DNA of 64,000 bases, taken from NCBI GenBank assembly GCA_947652115.1, contig OX393568.1, positions 21,085,644 to 21,149,643 on the forward strand, given 5' to 3'. This DNA is from Blastomussa wellsi. Taxonomy: Eukaryota > Cnidaria > Anthozoa > Scleractinia > Plerogyridae. Both the position numbers and the translations under genes were made by a program. Below are positions 1 to 64,000 of the stretch, in pieces; the stretch's first letter is position 1, and each line of letters opens with the position of its first letter. The notes below the pieces were generated by a model. The model did not search any database and was not told the origin of the DNA. It was given only the letters and a program-made list of their open reading frames with translations.

Positions 1-125
1 CGGCTATCATACAAATCTGAACTAATGAGTGAAGCTGATGTTAACGTCATCTTTCACGTCCTCGAGCTAAGATAGATTGCCCGTAATTATGCAAACGTGT
101 CGATCACTCTTCTTAGTAAACATAC

Positions 126-57147
<57,022 letters not shown>

Positions 57148-57327
57148 CTGACGAAGAAAAATATAATAGGCTAATTAATTAAATCATACTCTTTCTCAGG
57201 GAACAAAAACATTTTGAACTAGAAAGCTGCTTCAAACACCATTTAATAAAACCTTAATAACGTCCCCAAGGCTTCAATTTGAGTGAGCAGGAACGAATTG
57301 TACTTGTTGTGAGTCACAAATTATACA

Positions 57328-57590
57328 CTAAGGATGCGTTTCCTTAAAAAACTTCAAGATTGGATTCTTAAATCCGAAAACGGATTTTGCTTTTCTTTAA
57401 TGAACAGATTAATCCAAGATCACAAGGATCATGGAGCATTAATAGAACCGAAGAATCCTTGACCAGAGTAGATTCTGTTCCTTGTTCCGAGTGATCTTGG
57501 ATTAATCTGTTCATTGAAGAAACGCAAAATTTATTTTCCGATTTAAAAGTCCAATCACGGATTTTTTTTGGAAGAAACGCACCCTAAATG
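57328..57590. repeat. Foldback MITE
   Basis: ggatgcgtttccttaaaaaac pairs with the diverged end ggaagaaacgcaccc. Inner arms gaacagattaatccaagatc and gatcttggattaatctgttc are perfect inverse repeats. Confidence 0.85.
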
Positions 57591-58264
57591 AATCAACCTT
57601 TATTAAAATCCAACCTGGAAACAGCATGACGTGAATACGTTGGTTAGGAGTTAATTCACTGCAACATCGACTGAATTTCTTTTCAAAATTGAAAAAAAAA
57701 TACACGAATAGTGAAATCGCTATTTATAGGAGTTTCATTAGTCCATTTTCGATGGCCGATGTTTAGTCATGTCTTCACACAGGAGCATCGGAGGGCGTTT
57801 CTTCTCTAAAACGGTGCGCATTGAGCAGTTTTTAGAGCAATACGATTTATCAGAAGACAACCAGATCTGACCCCACTAACACGCACCAAACCAAACGCCG
57901 TAAAATTGTACTTAGCAACCGTCATTCAATCGAATTAGTCTGTGGGAAACGGCTCCCCATGAATGAGCAACCAATAAAACAGGAGCTGTGATTGGACAAC
58001 TATTTTTTGCGCGACTGCCTCAGGATTATATGATTGGCTAAGTTGTGATTGGCTAATCCGCGGAAAGGAATGTGGTTTGGGTTAAAGCAGCTGTTAGCGG
58101 GGAACGTTCCGCGACGACCCAAATAACGGCTTCGAAGGAGACTAAATTAAACCAGTTCAACGAATCTACCTAATACATAAAAATGCTTGTGCGATCATGC
58201 AGATCTAGAGTCCTCTATCAAAATGGACTGCTAAAATAGCCTTCAACATTGTGGAGGTCTGGGA

Positions 58265-58540
58265 CCCAGTATGTTGCCGAAGTAAAAATATAACATAATC
58301 GTTAATCTCATATTGCATAACTTAGATAGAAGAGTTATAATGCAAGGAACCAAACATTTCCGAAAAAAATGGGTGAGATATTTTTCACACATTTGATTAA
58401 AATTTGGTTGAGTCTATGACGTCATCACTTAGCTAATTTGCATATTTTAAATAATAGAATATCTGTCTAACGAAAAAAGAAAAAATGGTTTTACTTGGAT
58501 ACATGCGAATTTCGTCAAAGTAGCACTTTAAGCAATGAAT
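58265..58540 (+). repeat. Dispersed repeat shared with 30780-31060
   Basis: Same-strand copy of the block at 30780-31060, including tttggttgagtctatgac and cacttagctaatttgcat. It ends near gtcaaagtagcacttta. Confidence 0.75.
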
Positions 58541-59231
58541 TAAATGTAATACCATCAGCTGAACTGAGATTTTACTTCGTACGTTCAAAGAATGATTTTA
58601 ACTGTAGCTGGCTTAATGGATAAAAATAATCCTGTCGGTTTACCCTGTGGAACCAGTGGAACGAAGACCTCCAGCAAGAGTTCAGAGCCCTTAAACTCAA
58701 ACTGACCTGGGTAAAATGATTAACTTAGAGCAACCGACAGAAAAGGTCTCGGGATTTAATAATAAGAATATGAAAATTTCCCCTCATTGTATAAAAAAAT
58801 AAATAAAATAATTTTCATTTACAAAAATATATTTTTGCTAGGTCAAAAGATTGCCAGGCATGCTATGGTATCTAAACGTACCTTACAGAACAACCGCAAC
58901 GCATTCTTGAAGCCAAAAAGCGGTGTTTGCAAAAATTTGGCCTTGTAAATAGTGGTAGAAATTATATGCAATTTCGCAAGATTTTATATTCATCTCAAGA
59001 TTTTTTATGTTTGATATAAGTTTGAATTAATAAAGCAATGAAATCGAAACTAATGAGATACCGCTAGTTGAAAAAGTACTTGCGATTCCACCACTTCCAC
59101 ACTTTTTCAACCTCTTGAACTTTTTAAATGTTTTTTATAAACCCAACATTTTTTACTATGTTTCATAATATGATTTCAACTCTTCAACCTCATTATCATT
59201 TAGTGATTCTGAGATGTGACTGAAATTAGTC
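58541..59231. other. Upstream sequence without recognised features
   Basis: AT-rich, no protein-like frame and no inverted repeat noticed. Confidence 0.5.
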
Positions 59232-60123
59232 AGGGGACTGGGTACAAATATTTAAAATTGATTGAAAAGAAAAATTGGAACTAGCTCGTGAAAGATCATC
59301 CAAGATAATGTAAAAATACCAAATATTAGCTTTATTGGCGTAAACGCAAAATTTTTAGTACACTTTTAAAAAGTTGAAATTTAAGAGAGCTTTGTATGGT
59401 TTGGAGGGACGCCTGTCCCTCCAAACCATACGTGTACGGCATAACGACGTTCGCGCTAATTATTTCTGCGCATCGTTACTGCGCACGGAATTCGTCACGC
59501 CACGTCATCCATCGAGCGCGTGCGCTGAGAAAAAACAAAGGACCAGAAGCCGTTCCGTAGCTTTGCTGGTATTTTACTCTCTTAAATGGTCGGTGACCCC
59601 TACTTTTTTTCCATGAACTGATTTTATTTAAAATTCTCGGCAGATTATCAAAACATGAACAAAAAATCAATGTGGGAAGTTTAAAAATTTTAAGGCTTTC
59701 TGCCCACTGGACATCGAATCCTTCCATCTTGCGGCTGTTAGGCGAGTGCAAATGTGGTCGCTAAATGCGAATTTTTTCTTTAAGGAACCACATCAATTGA
59801 ATAAATATTCATTATGGGTCCATTTAACAACATCTGGCAGAGACACGTTCATTTCAAAGATATATTTGCAATATTTTTGTGTTTACAGACACTGTAGCCG
59901 TATTCGCTAATGAAGCGCAATATTTCAGATGTAGGGTGTTCTTCTGGGCATGTCCAGACATCAGTTACTCATTATCTTACAGTGGTGAGAGTTTCAGAAA
60001 AAAATCAATGGTAGAAAATTTTTGCGCGAACGTCCTTAAGCCAACATTATTTTGGATGACCTTTCACGTTCCAGGCTCAATTTTTCGTTTCAATCGATTT
60101 TAAATATTTTTACCCAGTCCCCT
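59232..60123. mobile_element. TIR element with about 80-bp imperfect ends
   Basis: The left end aggggactgggtacaaatat and right end, read inversely, aggggactgggtaaaaatat continue matching through the tatttaaaat, gaaaaattg and gtgaaag-tcatccaa blocks. Inside, ggtttggagggacgcctg starts an inner hairpin at 59398-59428. No transposase frame was recognised. Confidence 0.8.
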
Positions 60124-60898
60124 CCTCGTTTAGAAAATGGCTAATTGAATACTTCTTTTAACATATATCTGACCTGATTCAACAAACCATACCTAATGAA
60201 ATTTAAGCAAATGTATGAAATTTCTTTTTTTAAGGAGGTGATAATTATTTCGCTTACTTTGCATGAAAAATCACCGTCACTGCTGCAGTGATATTAAAGT
60301 TATTCTGTTTGGACCTTTCCGCTAGCCTCCCAACCACCAACCACTTCCCGATCAAAATATTGAATCAGAACTGCAGTGCTGTGTCAAATGTCGTTAGGCA
60401 CCTTTTTATAAATCAAGTTAGATATATTTATTCTATATAAAGTTCTTGGTAAATTTCATTAAGTAATATTTATGTTTTATTTCATTTATATCAAAGAAGT
60501 ATTTTGTCGATACAGCAAATTTTTTCAGTTTTATAATACCATTGATTTCTTTTTAACTAAATCAGCGAGAGGGTTGAAAGTTTCACTTACTTTAGCGCGG
60601 ATTATTCCGCGCATATGACGTCATGGACAAAAATCGTTGTTTACATGAAGTAGAGTTCTCCCAGGTCGGCTATTAGCCTCGTTTTCATGTCTAAGGTTGT
60701 TTACGAACGTGCTGAAATTTTTTCACGGACTGTACTGTATTATTTCTCTAGAATTTGGTGCTTTTTTTTCGAGCCTTCGATTTAAATGCCCTGAAGGGTA
60801 TTTAAAGATGGCGTAGGTAAAATTAGCTTTGCATTTGAAGCCATAATTCAGTCATTTTTCGCTCAAATTTGTTAAAACTTTCAAAGAGCGATTTCAAC

Positions 60899-61084
60899 AT
60901 GGCGGCAAGACAAGCAAGAACGTATACAGCAGAGGAAGTTGCTAGGATTGTCATGGATGTTCCCGAGGATAGCGATGTCTCTGACTTCGAGGGGGAAGAA
61001 GGAGATCACGAAAGTGATATGGACGAGTCTGATACAGACTCTGACGAATCAAGTCAATTAAGTCTATGTCAATTTGTACAATAA
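60899..61084 (+). pseudogene. piggyBac-type transposase N-terminal remnant
   Basis: The ATG at 60899 opens 61 codons: MAARQARTYTAEEVARIVMD, then acidic PEDSDVSDFEGEEGDHESD, then a stop. An aromatic helix followed by an acidic Asp/Glu/Ser stretch is the usual N-terminus of piggyBac-derived proteins. The catalytic DDD domain is absent downstream, where AT-rich Polinton-like sequence begins. Confidence 0.5.
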
Positions 61085-61379
61085 TATGTTTTTTAATTTG
61101 AGAATGTTAAACTCAAATTACATGTAAAATTACAACTATTTTTGCGCTATTTATTTCAATTCCACTGGATATTGTTATTTGAAATCAGATTTTATGGATT
61201 TCTTTAGTCAAAAAAATCAATGGAACATTTTAAGATACATTCCATCATCAATCAATGACCTATTTCTGTTCATTAAATCTTTTTTTCATTTGAGTCAAAT
61301 TATTTTAGTAGATATAAAGGTATTACAGAGTTTTCATCAGTTTCATCGATTGTTACTCCTGTAATTGTTTTATTTGTCA

Positions 61380-62190
61380 ATACCTTTTTCAAAGGAAATA
61401 GCATCATTCAAGTAACCACTTATGCCATAAAGAGTAAGAAAACAAGTTTCTGATTCATCGTGATACTCAGAAGGAATATCATGTTTCAAATTGTAATTAA
61501 TATCAATATACAATATGCCACGATTTTAATATTTATAATACAACGGTTATATGTATTAAAATTTTTAGAACTTTTTTAGTGATATTTATTGAATCAGAAG
61601 TACTATCTAATTCTGTATCAGTATTCCATTCAGGAAACATTTCTATAGCCATCGGATATTCACCATGTAAACGAGCAAAATCAATATTAATTCTATCTAA
61701 ATACCAGTAATATTTACCATTGGTTCCTGCTTTGAATTTACTCTGAATCTGAAATTCAACTGCATTAAGATTTATTTGATGTACCCCTAAATCCTTTTAG
61801 TAATACTTAAGTTCCTTGTTTCATTCTCTGTTTCCCACAAACCTACATCTTCCATTACAAATCCGAAAACATTATTTTCATTTGTTGGTTGTATGTGATC
61901 ATATCAACGTATTTATGAATTTGATTCACTATTTTCATATGTTAAAGATCTTTTCAAATTTGTTATTTTCGATTATTCATATCGAAATCACTTTGCGTTT
62001 TCTTGTCATCAACATATTTCTCGTTGACAACGTCAGTAGGTTGACTTCGATTGTCTATATCATGCACATTCTTTATTCTATTTTCTCCCATATCTAATGC
62101 ACCCGTAATTATGTCACCATTCTTATCCATTTTCTTTGTTAGCCGATTATAAACATAAAGTTTTGCTGTCAGTTAATTATTACCCGTTAT
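61380..62190 (-). pseudogene. Polinton/Maverick-like structural (fibre-like) gene remnant
   Basis: The minus strand is coding-like over about 800 bp with a few frame breaks. At about 62190-62030 it has GALDMGENRIKNVHDI and VVNEKYVDDK, the pattern of trimeric fibre-type proteins (short repeated G-x-L-x-M-x-x-N-x-I followed by VNKKYVD). About 61800-61620 reads KDLGVHQINLN, NGKYYWYLDRINIDF and RLHGEYPMAIEMFPEWN. About 61540-61385 has YIDINYNLKHDIPSEYH and LTLYGISGYLND. Fibre-like proteins of this sort accompany the F54H12.3-type integrase in animal Polinton-like elements, but the assignment here is by pattern only. Disrupted, not functional. Confidence 0.5.
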
Positions 62191-63169
62191 ACTTTTAGAA
62201 GATGAAATAGAGTAATTTCCATAATTAATGTATATTCACTGCGATCTTATTAATGAGTCTTGTTGATGGAGATGAAACTGATATAATTTACAGTTTTAAT
62301 ACTTCGGTATTCAAACCATCTTACAGCGTTACCCTTGATCCAAAAATAATAGCTTTTGGCTAATTTAATAAGAATATGTCTTCCATTTGTGTGTATTTTA
62401 CTGGTTGAAAAAGGAGAATTATTAATTTAAATGTAGCAAATGCAGCTTATTCTATGCTATTGAAAATAACGTAATATATTATGGTTATGAAGTCATATGA
62501 ATGGAAGAGATATTATGATAAAAATCTAGGTAAATCTGTTTTTAAAAAATAAAAGAACAGGGATGATACAAATTATTTTACATAATATAATATTGAACTA
62601 AATTATCAAAATTATGATAAAAACGAAATTAGAATAATTAAAATTAGATTAAAAAATTTATGGAGGCGATTACATTTCGAGATACTGAGGTTTGAATTTA
62701 CTTTTGATATGTTTACTCTTAACGAATAATTTAGTTTTTAATTGAATTTTAAAGTATTATAATAATTATCTTTTAAATGTGTTTCTTTAAAATTAAATGA
62801 ATCATCAAAATATGTAAATATGAAGAAATTAATCCACTGAAATGTTTATGATTCTTTAATAATTCATTAATATAATCATATATAACAAAATCATCATATT
62901 CATCAAAGTTATCCATAATAAAGAAAAATTTGGATATATTTTAAGTGATTAATTAGTAGTATAAATTCAGGTAAAAATTTATTTTCTATACAAAGAATTT
63001 CATAACAACAGTAGCATTTCATTAATAACATTTTTCTTTTTAACAATTTCATTTAATAAATATTGTATTTCATTACAAGAAAACACCCGCCTGCGGCTCG
63101 TGTTTTCTACATTTCCGTCGTGTTCTAAAGTACCCGTCGTGTTTTATGACAGTATAATACATGGCTTAG

Positions 63170-63825
63170 GCTATATTTGTTAAATAAACGAGTCACCAAA
63201 GGGGCCCCAGCTCGAAAACTTTCGAGCATTGGGGTCCCAAAGAAACTTTGGATCGATAAAGGTTCAGAATTTTATAATCAATATTTTAAATCAATGTTAG
63301 ATATATATGGTATTAATCTTTATTCGACTGAAAAAGACGTACAAGGTTCTGAGAATACAGTTTAGATTGACATGCTACCAGAATTAATAAAGAATTAAGA
63401 TAATAAATTTCGTAATTCTATTTGAATGACTCCAGTGGAAGCAAGTAAAAAGAAAAATAGAGGAATGACTTATAGCAAGTTTTATTGTAGAAAACCACAA
63501 CCAAAGGTAAAAAAAAAACAAAATTTAAAGTTGGAGGTTGAGATATGGTCAGAATTTCAAAGTATAAGAGAAAGTGTATTCATAAGGGATATAAAATTAA
63601 TTGGATTTGAGAAATATTCACAATTACAAAAATTTAACCAACAAATTCAATCACCTATAAGATTAATGACCTTATGAGTGAAGAAGTGAGTGGATTTTTT
63701 ATGAAAAAGAATTACAACCAGCAAAACAAGTGGTGTTTAGAGTTGAAAAAGTATTAAAAAGGTAATAAAGTATTGTTAAATGGAGTGGATACCCTGATGG
63801 ATCTTTATTACATCCATTTTGAAAT
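63170..63825 (+). pseudogene. Polinton-type retroviral-like integrase with chromodomain, broken
   Basis: The frame from 63177 has VPKKLWIDKGSEFYNQYFKS then YGINLYSTEK, around the second catalytic Asp of the rve core. The part with the catalytic Glu is scrambled near 63345-63420. 63426 on reads MTPVEASKKKN and SKFYCRKPQPKVKKK. After a frameshift a KYKRKCIHKGYKINW-like SH3/chromo-linker and YEKELQPAKQVVFRVEKVLK follow, with a degraded chromodomain start near 63780. This is the family named after C. elegans F54H12.3. Several stops make it inactive. A hairpin (ggggccccagctcgaaa and its inverse) lies at 63198-63236 in the N-terminal part. Confidence 0.75.
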
Positions 63826-63835
63826 CACTGGTGAT

Positions 63836-64000
63836 CCTTGCAATCTGATTGGCTCTCAGCAGTGCGATTTATTCACGAATCGCACTATTTTTGGCTCTAA
63901 ATGGCATTATTTTCCCAGCAAGGGAGAAAGGAACAATAACATCAGACTGCAAGGCTTGTTTAAAGTAACTAAACAAACTAAAAGAAACCAAAAGGCAAAG
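63836..64000. other. Window end, short inverted repeat, otherwise unrecognised
   Basis: gtgcgatttattcacgaatcgcac forms a small hairpin at about 63865-63888. Nothing else is seen. Confidence 0.5.

Larger units (their letters stand above)
61085..63835. mobile_element. Very AT-rich decayed Polinton/Maverick-like element
   Basis: Base composition shifts to strongly AT-rich from about 61.1 kb to 63.8 kb, most extreme at 62.4-63.06 kb. This sets it apart from both flanks. It contains the fibre-like remnant on the minus strand and the integrase on the plus strand. No polymerase, ATPase or protease was recognised, and no terminal repeats were found. The piece between 62200 and 63060 is largely unreadable, with weak minus-strand coding character near 62830-62950. 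Confidence 0.55.

Overview
The window reads as a gene-poor, transposon-rich stretch of an animal nuclear genome, probably an anthozoan cnidarian (coral or anemone). The reasons are one very large gene with small phase-1 modular exons, long introns full of foldback elements, (ATT)n tracts at retroelement ends, and the mix of BEL/Pao, Gypsy, Penelope-like, CR1/L2-type and Polinton-like remnants. The species cannot be fixed from the sequence alone. Nothing prokaryotic is present: no operons, rRNA or CRISPR.

The one well-supported host gene lies on the minus strand and covers at least 126-57147, open at the low-coordinate end and possibly at the other. Nineteen coding exons could be defined from reading frames and splice sites. 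They total 4,644 nt, and their intron phases agree throughout. In transcript order they encode Sushi, Sushi, HYR, HYR, Sushi, a two-exon linker with a polybasic cleavage-like motif, three GCC2/GCC3 modules, six EGF modules, a pentraxin/LamG-type domain, PAN/apple, F5/8-type C (discoidin, two exons), EGF, Sushi and a calcium-binding EGF. The order from Sushi to pentraxin is that of SVEP1 (polydom), a secreted extracellular-matrix protein. PAN plus discoidin after the pentraxin is not the vertebrate layout.

Introns by region: 0.7-8 kb holds a tandem duplication, (ATT)n, a hammerhead-like motif, a decayed BEL/Pao element and a dispersed element. 9-19 kb holds tRNA-derived SINEs, foldback MITEs and a nested pair. 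19.56-23.22 kb is a full-length but dead Gypsy-type LTR element with matching 154-bp LTRs and a 5-bp target duplication. 24.6-26.5 kb is a long foldback element carrying a LINE 3' end. 29.4-33.9 kb holds Penelope-like and other retroelement fragments with microsatellite tails. 34.8-36.8 kb has unassigned plus-strand coding-like sequence. 37.4-40.6 kb holds a possible recombinase remnant and an internally deleted Gypsy element. 41.2-42.9 kb is a Penelope-like reverse transcriptase split by a LINE insertion. 43-57 kb holds tandem repeats, MITEs, SINEs and two more LINE fragments.

Upstream of the first visible exon (57.2-64 kb) there are terminal-inverted-repeat elements, a piggyBac-like N-terminal remnant and a very AT-rich block (about 61.1-63.8 kb). 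That block is a decayed Polinton/Maverick-like element, with a chromodomain-bearing retroviral-type integrase on + and a fibre-like structural gene on -. No mobile element here looks intact. The most notable items are the SVEP1-like architecture, the paired loss of the pentraxin cysteines, the Polinton remnant and the hammerhead-like motifs.
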